Source: JAFAXD01 sp963833605 | GTDB taxonomy: Bacteria > Pseudomonadota > Alphaproteobacteria > Rhizobiales > Xanthobacteraceae | Direction: 5' to 3' | DNA length: 64,000 nt | NCBI GenBank assembly: GCA_963833605.1 | Contig: CAWHYZ010000011.1 | Coordinates: 124,001 to 188,000, forward strand | Shown here: positions 25,523-33,340 of the stretch, one piece after another | Layout: each line of letters opens with the position of its first letter | Numbering within the stretch: the stretch's first letter is position 1 | Program-made: the position numbers and the translations under genes | Notes under the pieces: model-generated | Database searches by the model: none | Seen by the model: only the letters and a program-made list of their open reading frames with translations | What the model was told of the DNA's origin: nothing

Positions 25523-25895
25523 TCAATACCAGATCGGATCGACCCCATAGTGCTTGTGCACCTGCTCGTGGCGGCCCGACCAGTCGAAATAATCATCCTT
25601 CCCGAACTTGGGAGCGTGCTTGAGCTGCTGCTCGCTCACCTCGATCTTGTAGCCGTCGAGCTTGGTATCGTAATGCAGCATGGGCCACGGCAGCGGGTAA
25701 TGGTCTTCGCCGAGCCCGAGGAAGCCCCCGAAAGTCATCACCGCATACGCCACCTTTCCGCTGACCTTGTCGATCATCAGGCGCTCGATGCGGCCGATCC
25801 TGCGGTTGTTGGCGCCGTAGACGGCAGTGCCCTCGACCCGGTCGCTGGCAACAAGGGCCCGACGGCTGGGGCGGCGTTGCCTGATCCGATGCCAT
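25523..25895 (-). pseudogene. PRC-barrel domain protein, frameshift near the start
   Basis: The well placed start (CAGGAGAAAACCATC then ATG at 25895) reads MASDQATPPQPS and then falls out of frame, while the conserved body RALVASDRVEGTAVYGANNR, IGRIERLMIDKVSGKVAYAV, MTFGGFLGLGEDHYPLPWPM, LHYDTKLDGYKIEV lies in the next frame. The body is a clear PRC-barrel of the rhizobial stress-type family (V-S-G-x-x-x-Y-A-V-x-x-F-G-G-F-L-G). A one-base shift near 25860 separates them. An in-frame ATG at 25927 could restore expression with an alternative 33-residue N-terminus, so the gene may still be read. Confidence 0.65.
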
Positions 25896-26185
25896 GATGG
25901 TTTTCTCCTGTGGGCGCTATTCAACACGATCAGGAGGCTGAATCAAACCAGGATCCGAAGGCTCGCTCGCGCGAGCGGGCACGCGACGATGCTCGCGCGC
26001 AATTGCGGGTTTGGTTAATGCAGGAAATTCTACGTCCGTCAGCCGTTGCTGCAACATGGGTTCGCCACAGAAATGCCTTTTAAAACTCAGTGTGGCTTTT
26101 GCGCACTAGTTAGAAGCGCGCATCAGCGTTAATTTGTTGTTGCTGACGAAGCGAATCTTGAAGCTCACTCCTTGGGGGGTCCCTC

Positions 26186-26362
26186 ATGAAGACTATCATT
26201 CTTGCCACTGTGGCAATCTTCGGCCTCGCCGGCGTTGCCGCCGCGGCCGATATGTACGTCAAGGCCCCGCCGCCCGCTCCGGTGGTCGGCAAGGCCCCGA
26301 TCGGCAAAGCGCCAATCGGCAAGGCGCCGCTCGGCAAAGGCCCGGTCGTTACCCGCGGCTGA
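26186..26362 (+). CDS. Small secreted peptide with KAPIG repeats
   Basis: 58 residues. MKTIILATVAIFGLAGVAAA, AD is a clean signal peptide (ribosome binding site GGGGGG eight bases upstream). The mature part YVKAPPPAPVV then repeats GKAPIG, GKAPIG, GKAPLG and GKGPVV before TRG. It is Lys/Pro/Gly/Ala only and probably unstructured. An intrinsic terminator follows directly, which supports a real, highly transcribed single-gene unit. Function unknown. Confidence 0.65.
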   Translation: MKTIILATVAIFGLAGVAAAADMYVKAPPPAPVVGKAPIGKAPIGKAPLGKGPVVTRG

Positions 26363-26377
26363 TACGAGTACGCAAGG

Positions 26378-26412
26378 AAAGGGCCCGCACGCGCGGGCCC
26401 CTTTTCTTTGCC
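26378..26412 (+). terminator. Rho-independent terminator
   Basis: GGGCCCGCACGCGCGGGCCC stem-loop followed by CTTTTCTTTG, 15 bases after the small peptide gene. Confidence 0.8.
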
Positions 26413-26585
26413 TTTCGCCTGCCTCGACTTGTGTCTGGTCTGATTATTCGCATTTGCGAAGCTCGGGCGTGACATCTTGTTGGCCTGACGGCCGCCGTCT
26501 TGCACAAAAGCTGACGGACGGGCGCGGTGACGTATGACCTGGTGAACGTGGCGGCTTCTCTGCCGACCGCGGTGTTTTTGTTTGT

Positions 26586-26803
26586 TCGCAGCATGGGTTG
26601 AGGCGCGTCGCGCCGAAACCCATCGTTGCTTGAAATCGCGCGACTCGATGGGTTTCGCGTTCGCTCAACCCATCCTACGTGAGCCACCCTACCGACGTTT
26701 TTGTTTGTTCGTAGGATGGGTCGAGGCGCATCGCGCCGAAACCCATCTTTGCTTGAAATCGCACGACGCGATGGGTTTCGCGTTCGCTCAACCCATCCTA
26801 CGC
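26586..26803. repeat. Family C palindromic repeat, two adjacent copies
   Basis: Copy 1 (26591-26683) and copy 2 (26712-26803) each read GATGGGTTGAGGCGC(A/G)TC, GCGCCGAAACCCATC, a 25-base spacer, GATGGGTTTCGCGTTCGCTC, AACCCATCCTAC. TTTTTGTTTGTTCG precedes both, so they arose as a tandem duplication of about 121 bp. Confidence 0.85.
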
Positions 26804-27217
26804 GGGCTTGGCAATCTCCGGGAGATGGGCGCGAAAGTACGCCGCATCCTCGACGGACTGCGTCCAGTCCGGGTTGCCGCGCCAATCGTGAAAGCGCGTA
26901 CTCATGTCACCGCCATAGCGCACGCGAAACAGGATCGTGCGCCGCTCGCCATTTGCGTATTCGTGCAGTTCGCCGGGCGGATGAACAACAAAAGACCCGG
27001 GGACCACATCGACCGTTCCGTCCGGCGTACGCATGACGCCACCGCCCTCGAAACAGAAATAGATTTCAGTCGCGTGGGGATGACAGTGATAGGGACTGAT
27101 CTGGCCTGGTTCCCAGCACGCGACCGTCACGTCCCCCTCGGCAACGCGGCCGAGGATCTTTTCGACATGGCGTTTGGCGTTGAACTGCTGCTCGTCAACG
27201 ACGCTGAAGGCGTGCAT
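26798..27217 (-). CDS. Cupin-domain protein
   Basis: About 139 residues from MHAFSVVDEQQFNAKRHVEK. Cupin motif 1: SPYHCHPHATEIYFCFEGGG (G-x5-HxH-x4-E-x6-G pattern); motif 2: GSFVVHPPGELHEYAN. Metal ligands are the two His and Glu of motif 1 and the His of motif 2. Single-domain cupins bind small ligands or act as isomerases or dioxygenases; substrate cannot be read. Its last codons touch the neighbouring family C repeat. Confidence 0.7.
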   Translation of the reverse strand: MHAFSVVDEQQFNAKRHVEKILGRVAEGDVTVACWEPGQISPYHCHPHATEIYFCFEGGGVMRTPDGTVDVVPGSFVVHPPGELHEYANGERRTILFRVRYGGDMSTRFHDWRGNPDWTQSVEDAAYFRAHLPEIAKPA

Positions 27218-27348
27218 CCCGGCGACCCCCGTCAATGGCACCGCGATAATTATCGCCTTTCAGGCAGGGGCGACAATGCCGTAACAGGTGGCGCGAAATT
27301 CCAGGCCAAGGGGTCGCTATTCAGGATGACAGACGGGACCTGTGCGCG

Positions 27349-27741
27349 TCAGTCCCCGAGCGGCGGCCGGAACTGGCGTGGGGGGGCACGACCGGGGACC
27401 GCGTATTGCACGGCAGCCGGCCTTCCGAAGTGCCCGTTGTATCCATGCGCCGTCTGAAAACCGAGATAGTAGTAGGGCGCGGCCGGATAATAGATCACCG
27501 GCGCTTCGCGGCCGTAGGGGAAATAGTAAGGCGGCGCACCCCAATTGTAGTCCCACGGCTCGCGCGGCCACCAGGCCATTCCCCATTGAACCGTGATGAC
27601 GTTGGCTCGAGCAGCCGCGTGCAAGGCGACATTGACCGGAAGCACGCCGGCGTGCGCCGCAGAGCTGCAGGCCAACGCCGCAAAACCGAAACCACCGCCT
27701 GCGATCAGGCCGCAGGCCAATCCGCGCATCCATCTCGTCAT
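27349..27741 (-). CDS. Secreted Tyr/Pro-rich protein
   Basis: 130 residues from ATG 27741 (GGGAAGGGGCATTTGCG upstream). MTRWMRGLACGLIAGGGFGF, AALACSSAAHA is a signal peptide. The mature chain carries aromatic/proline stretches: WPREPWDYNWGAPPYYFPYG, REAPVIYYPAAPYYYLGFQT, PGRAPPRQFRPPLGD. Likely an extracytoplasmic, mostly disordered protein. No family named. Confidence 0.6.
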   Translation of the reverse strand: MTRWMRGLACGLIAGGGFGFAALACSSAAHAGVLPVNVALHAAARANVITVQWGMAWWPREPWDYNWGAPPYYFPYGREAPVIYYPAAPYYYLGFQTAHGYNGHFGRPAAVQYAVPGRAPPRQFRPPLGD

Positions 27742-27849
27742 CGCAAATGCCCCTTCCCTGCCCGCAATGCGAATCGCAAGTATTCGTGATTCGCCCGAAT
27801 ATTGAAAGCAGGGCCGGCCGATCCTGACCCCCAAGGCTACGGACCGATT

Positions 27850-28050
27850 TTAGTTGTAGTTGTCGACATGGGTGACGGCGAGTTCGCCGGGTCGGATCTT
27901 GAGTTGCAATTCGGTTGGCGAAATCGTCGACGCCGATTGCGGGGCGGCGCTGATGGCACGAACCGTGGGTCCGGCCCAGACGCCGGCAGCAAAGCCCAAT
28001 ACTGCGGTGATGACGACCGCAACCGCGATCTTGAGCATGTTGGCCTCCAT
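27850..28050 (-). CDS. Small single-TM or secreted protein
   Basis: 66 residues: MEANMLKIAVAVVITAVLGF, AAGVWAGPTVRAISAAPQSA, then STISPTELQLKIRPGELAVT, HVDNYN. The helix at residues 6-27 is a membrane anchor or signal peptide; the MSPTELHxxxRPGxLPVxxVDNY ending recurs in small rhizobial proteins. Confidence 0.6.
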   Translation of the reverse strand: MEANMLKIAVAVVITAVLGFAAGVWAGPTVRAISAAPQSASTISPTELQLKIRPGELAVTHVDNYN

Positions 28051-28331
28051 CCATTTGGTCAGTGGAGCCGAAGCGCCGGCTGGTACTGGAGGTGATAGCC
28101 GCGCGCACGCGCATCAGGCTGTGACTCAGCGCACAGCCAATCACGAAAAATCCCCCTTATTTCAGCGCTGTGGTAGCCGGCAACCCATGCAACAATCGTC
28201 GCGATGCGGCCCCGCCAATGATCAATCGGAGCTTGCAACTGATGCCGTCGCAGCCAGAATTTAAGCGACCACCTACTTGGTCTTGATCGTCGGCTGTGTC
28301 ACTCTTGGCCATCGTAACCAGGAGACGTGAC

Positions 28332-28541
28332 GTGGCGACAGGCACTGTGAAGTGGTTCAACCCGACGAAAGGCTATGGCTTCATTCAACCGTCGGGCGGC
28401 GGCGGGGGTAAGGACGTATTCGTGCACATTTCTGCGGTCGAGCGAGCCGGACTGAGCACCCTACGCGAAGGACAACAAGTCGAATACGAGATCGTGAGCA
28501 ACCGAGGCAGGGAATCCGCCGAGAACCTGAAGGTCAAGTGA
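28332..28541 (+). CDS. Cold-shock domain protein (CspA family)
   Basis: 69 residues from GTG 28332, preceded by AGGAGACGTGAC. MATGTVKWFNPTKGYGFIQP (RNP1 KGYGFI), KDVFVHISAVERAGL (RNP2 VFVHIS), REGQQVEYEIVSNRGRESAE, NLKV. Complete single cold-shock domain; an RNA chaperone acting in the cytoplasm. Stands alone. Confidence 0.95.
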   Translation: MATGTVKWFNPTKGYGFIQPSGGGGGKDVFVHISAVERAGLSTLREGQQVEYEIVSNRGRESAENLKVK

Positions 28542-28605
28542 TGCGAGGAGACCCGGGTCTGGCAGCGAGCCGACCCGGCGTGAACCCGCGCTTGATCGTT
28601 GAAAA

Positions 28606-28974
28606 TCAGGCGGGCACCGGTTCCATCAACTCGATCCGGTTGCCAAACGGATCATCCACAAAAACACGGTCGTAACCGGCAAGCGGCTCGTCGGCGCGCA
28701 GCGCAAACCCAGCGGCGACGAGCGAACCCTTGAGCGCCGGCAGATCCTCCACGATCAGCGCCGGGTGCGCCTTGCGCGCGGGCCGGAACTCGGCCTCGAC
28801 GCCAAGGTGGAGCTTGAGATCGCCGCGCTCGAACCAGCAGCCGCCGCGGCGGGCAAGCGCCGGCGGCTTCGGGGCCTCGGGGATGCCGAGGATGCCGGTA
28901 TAGAAGGCGCGCGCCTCCGCCTCGCGACCGGCGGGCATCGCCAGCTGGACATGGTCGAGCGCTTTGATCCGCAT
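28606..28974 (-). CDS. VOC-family (glyoxalase fold) protein
   Basis: 122 residues from MRIKALDHVQLAMPAGREAE. Two beta-alpha-beta-beta-beta modules: DHVQLAMPAG...ARAFYTGILGIPEAPKP and DLPALKGSLVAAGFALRADE...RVFVDDPFGNRIELMEP. The D-P-F-G-N-R-x-E-L ending is the usual second metal-ligand (Glu) strand. Reaction unknown. Confidence 0.75.
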   Translation of the reverse strand: MRIKALDHVQLAMPAGREAEARAFYTGILGIPEAPKPPALARRGGCWFERGDLKLHLGVEAEFRPARKAHPALIVEDLPALKGSLVAAGFALRADEPLAGYDRVFVDDPFGNRIELMEPVPA

Positions 28975-29051
28975 CGATGCGAACTCCCGATATCGTTTCA
29001 CAATGGGCAGTATAGTGTGGCCGATTCGACGTTCCTACCGGCGTTGCGGCT

Positions 29052-29693
29052 TTGTGTTTCGTAGCAAGCGCGGAGACGTCGGCGGCGGCGCCGGATTGTT
29101 CACGTCGACCGGGAACGACGGCCACGAGCCGCGAACGGGCCTCCCGGCTTGTCCTGCTCGGGAGCTTCCTGATCTGGGTCGGGTACGGCGTGCTGGCGGG
29201 CTTCGGCCATTGGCCTGCATCGGTAGCGTTCGGCCTGATCGCCGCGTTGCTTCTGATCGCGCTATTCGGCCGGCGATACACCAGCATCAAACTCATGGAT
29301 TGGACGGTGCTCACCTATTTCGGGCTCGCCGCGGTGGCGACCTTCGTCTTCCACATTGGCGGCTTCAGGACCTACAACTCGGTCGTGGTATGGACCCTCT
29401 ATGCGGCGGGCGCGTGGAGCTCGATTTTGTTGCGCCAGCCGTTCACGCTGCAATACGCACGCGAAACGGCGCCGCCCGATCGCTGGCAGGCGCCGGCGTT
29501 CCTGCGCACCAACATGATCATCAGTGCTGTCTGGGGTTCTGCGTTCCTGATCAATCTTGCCGCCGTCACGATCGCTCTCGACCCGCGCTTCAACTCGCTC
29601 TGGATCGAGGCGTTGCTGCCAGTGCTGACTCTGATCGCAGCCTCGGTGTTCACGACCCGCTACGCGCGGGCCGCACGAGCGCAGCATCCGTGA
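29052..29693 (+). CDS. Integral membrane protein of unknown function
   Basis: Up to 213 residues with six predicted helices: LVLLGSFLIWVGYGVLAGFG, VAFGLIAALLLIALFG, WTVLTYFGLAAVATFVFHIG, VVWTLYAAGAWSSIL, MIISAVWGSAFLINLAAVTI and LLPVLTLIAASVFTT. A conserved cytosolic stretch RQPFTLQYARETAPPDRW lies between helices 4 and 5. The true start is unclear (no good ATG with a ribosome binding site before the first helix). Confidence 0.55.
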   Translation: MCFVASAETSAAAPDCSRRPGTTATSRERASRLVLLGSFLIWVGYGVLAGFGHWPASVAFGLIAALLLIALFGRRYTSIKLMDWTVLTYFGLAAVATFVFHIGGFRTYNSVVVWTLYAAGAWSSILLRQPFTLQYARETAPPDRWQAPAFLRTNMIISAVWGSAFLINLAAVTIALDPRFNSLWIEALLPVLTLIAASVFTTRYARAARAQHP

Positions 29694-29729
29694 GTCGGAC
29701 TGAAACGGCGATACCGTGGCTGGAAAAAA

Positions 29730-29915
29730 GTGCGGATATTGCGTGACCTCGGAAGCCCGCGTGGGCCCATCACATTCGACCCAGAGACGCGCGACATCAT
29801 TCAGGATGTCTACATTCGTCGCGTTGAGAAGGTCGATGGCGAATTGCGCAATGTCGAGTTCGACAAGATCGAAAGGGTAAAGGATCCCGTGAAGGCGCGC
29901 ATCGGCCGTTGCTGA
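29730..29915 (+). pseudogene. C-terminal remnant of a branched-chain amino-acid-type ABC binding protein
   Basis: Reads SPRGPITFDPETRDIIQDVY, IRRVEKVDGELRNVEFDKIE, RVKDPVKARIGRC. This is the recognisable last 50 residues of LivK/UrtA-type binding proteins (SPRGPI-I-DP-TRDI-Q-VYIR), with no gene body upstream. A broken gene end. Confidence 0.6.
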
Positions 29916-30008
29916 ACGTCCCGGAATTAAGCAGCCTCATTTCGCGGCACGCAGCGCTCGAGGCGGTTCCAGATTCCGGCTTACCTGAGCTGCGCTCGCA
30001 GCGCAGCG

Positions 30009-31055
30009 TCAGTGCGCGGCGGCGGCAACCTGACGGCTGCGATCCGAAGCCATCGCTAGAAGCATGTTCCGGGCCGCGGGCGGCAGCGTTCCAGCGGCGA
30101 GCTTACCAGGCGGGCCGTCGAGGCGCTCGACCACCACGAGGCGGGTGATCTTGCCGTCGTCGAAGGCGTCCAGGAACGCCTGGTAATCGCGCAGCGACAC
30201 GCAGCCGTTGGACTGGCCGTTGGCGCCGAGCATGTACGGGTGCGCGAGAATGCCGGCGCGGCCATGCATGCGGCCGCCGTCGACCGGATTGAGGCGGATC
30301 GCGCGGAGGCCGTGGAACGGCCGCTCGCGCAGCGTGAGATTGTAGACGTTCGGCGGCGTTACTCCGCGCATGCGCACGTGCGCATGATGGGGGTTGTCCA
30401 TCAGATCGCCGAGGCCGGAATGCGCCTCCAGTTTGCGGCCGCCCGGCAGGTACACCATGCGCGCCGTGATGTCGTAGATCGCCGTGTGGCCGTCGTCCTC
30501 CGGCAGCGCGGCGGACTCCTTGCTCGTCTGCCCCGGGCGGATGTGCGCGTTGGAAGCGGTGCGCGCCGCGCGGGCGCCGGCCCGCTGGTCGGTCAGACGC
30601 GCCGCGTTGTTGACGTCGCGGCCCGACAGCGATCGCATGCCGCTCGCAAGCTTCGCCACTGCCGACTGGAGTCGCTGCTCGAACGACCCCGGACACTCGT
30701 CGTCCGGGGCGAACCGTTCGTCGAACGACGCGGGCCCGTCATATTGATAGGAAACGTTCCCGCACCCCCGCGCCCGCGCGTCGGCGAGCGGCCCGCCGGC
30801 GACGGCATCGGTTCCGACCTGCGGATCGAGGCTGGCGACGCGCACGCTTCCGGCCGGAAGTCCTGCTCCCAGCGGCGTGCGCAGACGGTAAATCTCAGGA
30901 TGGATTGTCCCGAACACGGAAATGCCCGGATCGCTCAGCCCGACATCAATCGGGCCGGCCAGCGTTCCCAACGATCTCAGGACGAACCCAGCGACCACAA
31001 AAGCAACCCCAATCGGGATCGCCCGAACTCCCACCCGAACCAATACGTCCCCCAC
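30009..31055 (-). CDS. DUF2778 (Tlde1-like L,D-transpeptidase fold) protein with N-terminal anchor
   Basis: 348 residues. Residues 8-30 form a membrane anchor (VGVRAIPIGVAFVVAGFVLR). A Pro/Ala-rich linker leads to the C-terminal DUF2778 domain: TAIYDITARMVYLPGGRKLE, AHSGLGDLMDNPHHAHVRMR, GVTPPNVYNLTLRERPFHGL, and the active-site segment RAGILAHPYMLGANGQSNGC, VSLRDYQAFLDAF (His-x-n-S-N-G-C). Known members (Salmonella Tlde1) are type VI secretion effectors that cut or edit peptidoglycan stems. No T6SS genes lie in this window, so here a cell-wall role in the producing cell is as likely. Confidence 0.75.
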   Translation of the reverse strand: MGDVLVRVGVRAIPIGVAFVVAGFVLRSLGTLAGPIDVGLSDPGISVFGTIHPEIYRLRTPLGAGLPAGSVRVASLDPQVGTDAVAGGPLADARARGCGNVSYQYDGPASFDERFAPDDECPGSFEQRLQSAVAKLASGMRSLSGRDVNNAARLTDQRAGARAARTASNAHIRPGQTSKESAALPEDDGHTAIYDITARMVYLPGGRKLEAHSGLGDLMDNPHHAHVRMRGVTPPNVYNLTLRERPFHGLRAIRLNPVDGGRMHGRAGILAHPYMLGANGQSNGCVSLRDYQAFLDAFDDGKITRLVVVERLDGPPGKLAAGTLPPAARNMLLAMASDRSRQVAAAAH

Positions 31056-31279
31056 ATGTACCCCGCGTCACCCTTGGCGCTTCGACCAGCGGCAACGCAC
31101 GTCCCCCGACGTGGGTGGGATAAGGCATGGGGATTGCGGCGGAAATCGGTCGGGCGCGGCGACCGGGGTACCGGCCGGGGTCGGCACCCAATCACCCAGG
31201 ACCATCCCGGGTGTCGTCGGTTAATCAGCGCTTAATGAGAATCGAACATCACCCGCTTGCGGGTGATACCGCACCCGCC

Positions 31280-31336
31280 CTAGTGGTCTGACCCCAACAT
31301 TTGGTACCCAAATGTTGGGACAAGTCAGGCCACTAA
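31280..31336. repeat. CTAG-bounded palindromic element, type I
   Basis: CTAGTGGTCTGACCCCAACA, TTTGGTACCCAAATGTTGGG, then GTCAGGCCACTAA. Inverted repeat centred on GGTACC; starts with CTAG and ends CTAA. Confidence 0.85.
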
Positions 31337-31346
31337 GATATTAATT

Positions 31347-31402
31347 TTAGTGGGGCGACTTTCCAAACAGATGCGAAGCATCTGTTTGGGTCGCACCACT
31401 AG
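31347..31402. repeat. CTAG-bounded palindromic element, type J
   Basis: TTAGTGGGGCGACTTTCC, AAACAGATGCGAAGCATCTG, TTTGGGTCGCACCACTAG. Inverted repeat with an ATGC-GA-GCAT centre, in tandem with the preceding element. Its CTAG supplies the stop codon of the maiA-like gene on the minus strand. Confidence 0.85.
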
Positions 31403-32046
31403 GGCGCGTCTGGTTGCTTCAGCGGGTGCGTGCGGGCAAACGCGTCGAGCTCCATGCAGGCCGAAAAAATACGCGCCGCGGTCGGGTAGGCCTCGGCGCC
31501 GGAGCCGCACAGCATCTTGGCGCTGGTCAAATGCGCCGCCAGGCAGAGGTCGGCGATGGTCGGACGATCGCCGTGACAGAAACGTCCGGTGCGCGGGTCG
31601 TGGGCCAGCATGCCTTCGACCGCGCGGGTGCCGGTTTCGAGCCAATGCGTCAGCCACTTCATCCGCGTCGGCTCGTCGAGGTGCAGCTCGTGCTCGAGAT
31701 ATTTGCGCACCCGCGGCACCACGAACGGATGCGCATCCATGGCGACCACCTGGGCGAGCGCGCGCACGCGGGCCCGGTCGCGAGCGCTCGCAGGCAGCAG
31801 CGCCGGTTCGGGATACTGCTCCTCCAGGTATTCGAGGATCGCCAGCGATTAAGTCAGCGGCGGACCGCTGCCGTCGATCAGCGTCGGCACCACCATCTCG
31901 GGATTGAGCGCCCGGTAGGTTTCCGCAAACTGGTCGCCCTTGAGCAGGTCGAGCGTCGTCAACTCGGCGTCGAGGCCCTTGATCGCAAGCGCGATACGAA
32001 CCCGATAGGACGCCTGCGAGCGCCAGTAGGTGAACAGCCTCATCAT
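31399..32046 (-). pseudogene. maiA: Maleylacetoacetate isomerase (zeta GST), in-frame nonsense codon
   Basis: ATG ATG at 32046/32043 behind GAGGGGAGGAGTGTA. The N-domain reads MRLFTYWRSQASYRVRIALA, IKGLDAELTTLDLLKGDQFA, ALNPEMVVPTLIDGSG PPLT; then TAA replaces the invariant Gln of LTQSLAI-EYL. After it the same frame continues SLAILEYLEEQYPEPALLPA, MDAHPFVVPRVRKYLEHELH, GDRPTIADLCLAAHL and HPLKQPDAP. SSCSYR-type S-x-A-S-Y-R-V-R is the zeta-class active site. One CAA to TAA change explains the break. The enzyme would isomerise maleylacetoacetate in tyrosine and phenylacetate breakdown. The terminal TAG comes from the CTAG element J. Confidence 0.75.
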
Positions 32047-32237
32047 TACACTCCTCCCCTCGTGCGGCGCCGCAACCGTAGCCCGAGCAGCGCGCAAACG
32101 AAATCCGGATCCGTGCACGAGGCATCGCGACAGCCTCGCCCACTGCCCACCCTTGCGCCTTCCGGACAACTGCCCGGCATCCATCTGCGTCGATTGAATT
32201 GCATCGCACGCCCGAGGCGCCGGATTGCCGCGCTAAC

Positions 32238-32606
32238 TCATTGCGGGACAGTCATCAGCTCCAGCACGTGACCGTTCGGATCCTTGAAGTACACGCCGCG
32301 ACCGCCGTTCCAATCGTTGAGCTTGCCGTCGTTAAGACTCCATGGGGCGCTGCCATAGGCGATCTTGGCCTTCTTGATGCGGCGGAAGATGGCGTCGAAC
32401 TCGGCGTTGCTGACGTGGAACGCATAGTGGTGACTGTCAAACGACGTGTCGTCGTCGAACAGCAGCGTCAGCGACTTGTTGACCTGCACCGGCGCGAAAT
32501 GGCCTTGGCGCGCGCTGAACCGCAGGCCGAACAGGCGGGCAAAGAAGCGGGCGGCCGCCACCTTGTCGCGAACCGGCACGATGGTGTGATTGAGAACGAT
32601 GGTCAT
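32238..32606 (-). CDS. VOC-family protein
   Basis: 122 residues: MTIVLNHTIVPVRDKVAAAR, FFARLFGLRFSARQGHFAPV, DSHHYAFHVSNAEFDAIFRR, GRGVYFKDPNGHVLELMTVP. Single glyoxalase/dioxygenase-fold domain with His at both predicted metal strands and Glu in GHVLEL. Could be a glyoxalase-like or CadI/fosfomycin-resistance-like enzyme; substrate unknown. Confidence 0.7.
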   Translation of the reverse strand: MTIVLNHTIVPVRDKVAAARFFARLFGLRFSARQGHFAPVQVNKSLTLLFDDDTSFDSHHYAFHVSNAEFDAIFRRIKKAKIAYGSAPWSLNDGKLNDWNGGRGVYFKDPNGHVLELMTVPQ

Positions 32607-32642
32607 CGGACCCTTCCTGGTTCAACGCATGGCACGCGATCA

Positions 32643-32710
32643 GCAAAAGTGGTCACCGGTTTTGCGGTCGATCGCGCGCTGATATCTCGACTTAGCGCAT
32701 GATCTTTTCG
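32643..32710. repeat. Family G palindromic repeat, diverged
   Basis: AAAAGTGGTCACCGGTTTTG, CGGTCGATCGCGCG and CGCATGATCTTTTCGGCG; the AGTGG-ACCGGTTTT core and GCATGATC end mark it as a worn copy. Confidence 0.55.
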
Positions 32711-32846
32711 GCGAACCGCTCACACTTCGCCGGCATGCGCTGGAGCCTCGTCAACAACCTGTCGGGCGCCGCGAGTGTAATAATGCTAGACTTGTGTGTC
32801 CACCAGTCGAAGCACCTGGCGTGCCAGCCGCAAGGGGGAGCAAATC

Positions 32847-33182
32847 GTGCGCTTGTCTCGCGAGTTCAGATTGTTCGCACTGTTCTTCATGACCGGCCTG
32901 GCGATGACGTTTGCCCGCCACGGCGTGAAGACCCATTGGGACTCGCTCGAATCGGTGGAGCAGTTCTTCGAATATTGGCTGATCTACTCGATCCCGCTTG
33001 CGCTCTTGGTCGCAATCGCCGCCGCGGTGATTTTTGCCACGAGCGAGTTCTTCCTGGGATATCGGCTGCTGTTTGGCGACCGATTTTCTGAGATTGTTTT
33101 TCACATCCTCATGACAGTCCTTGTGGTGGTGATCCTGGGATTTCTGGTGTGGCGCTACGTGCCCATGGATATTCTGGATTAG
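32847..33182 (+). CDS. Small membrane protein with three helices
   Basis: 111 residues from GTG 32847 (AAGGGGGAGCAAATC upstream). Helices: EFRLFALFFMTGLAMTFA, WLIYSIPLALLVAIAAAVIF and ILMTVLVVVILGFLVWRYVP. Between helices: RHGVKTHWDSLESVEQFFEY and LGYRLLFGDRFSEIVF. No family recognised; it stands alone. Confidence 0.6.
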   Translation: MRLSREFRLFALFFMTGLAMTFARHGVKTHWDSLESVEQFFEYWLIYSIPLALLVAIAAAVIFATSEFFLGYRLLFGDRFSEIVFHILMTVLVVVILGFLVWRYVPMDILD

Positions 33183-33204
33183 GAAGAAACAAACACTGCC
33201 CTCG

Positions 33205-33322
33205 TCCTCAGGAGCGAGCGCAGCGAGCGTCTCGAAGGACGGCCAGGGCGACAGCACTTCCTCGTGGCCATCCTTCGAGACGCACGGCCAGCGGCCGTGC
33301 TCCTCAGGATGAGGTCAGAATG
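33205..33322. repeat. Family H palindromic repeat
   Basis: CCTCAGGAGCGAGCGCAGCG, AGCGTCTCGAAGGACGGCC and CCATCCTTCGAGACGCACGG, GTGCTCCTCAGGATGAGG. The CTCATCCTGAGGAGC / GCGTCTCGAAGGATG arms are a widespread rhizobial intergenic hairpin. Also at 49557 and 59770. Confidence 0.85.
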
Positions 33323-33340
33323 TCCCCTCGATCAGGTATC

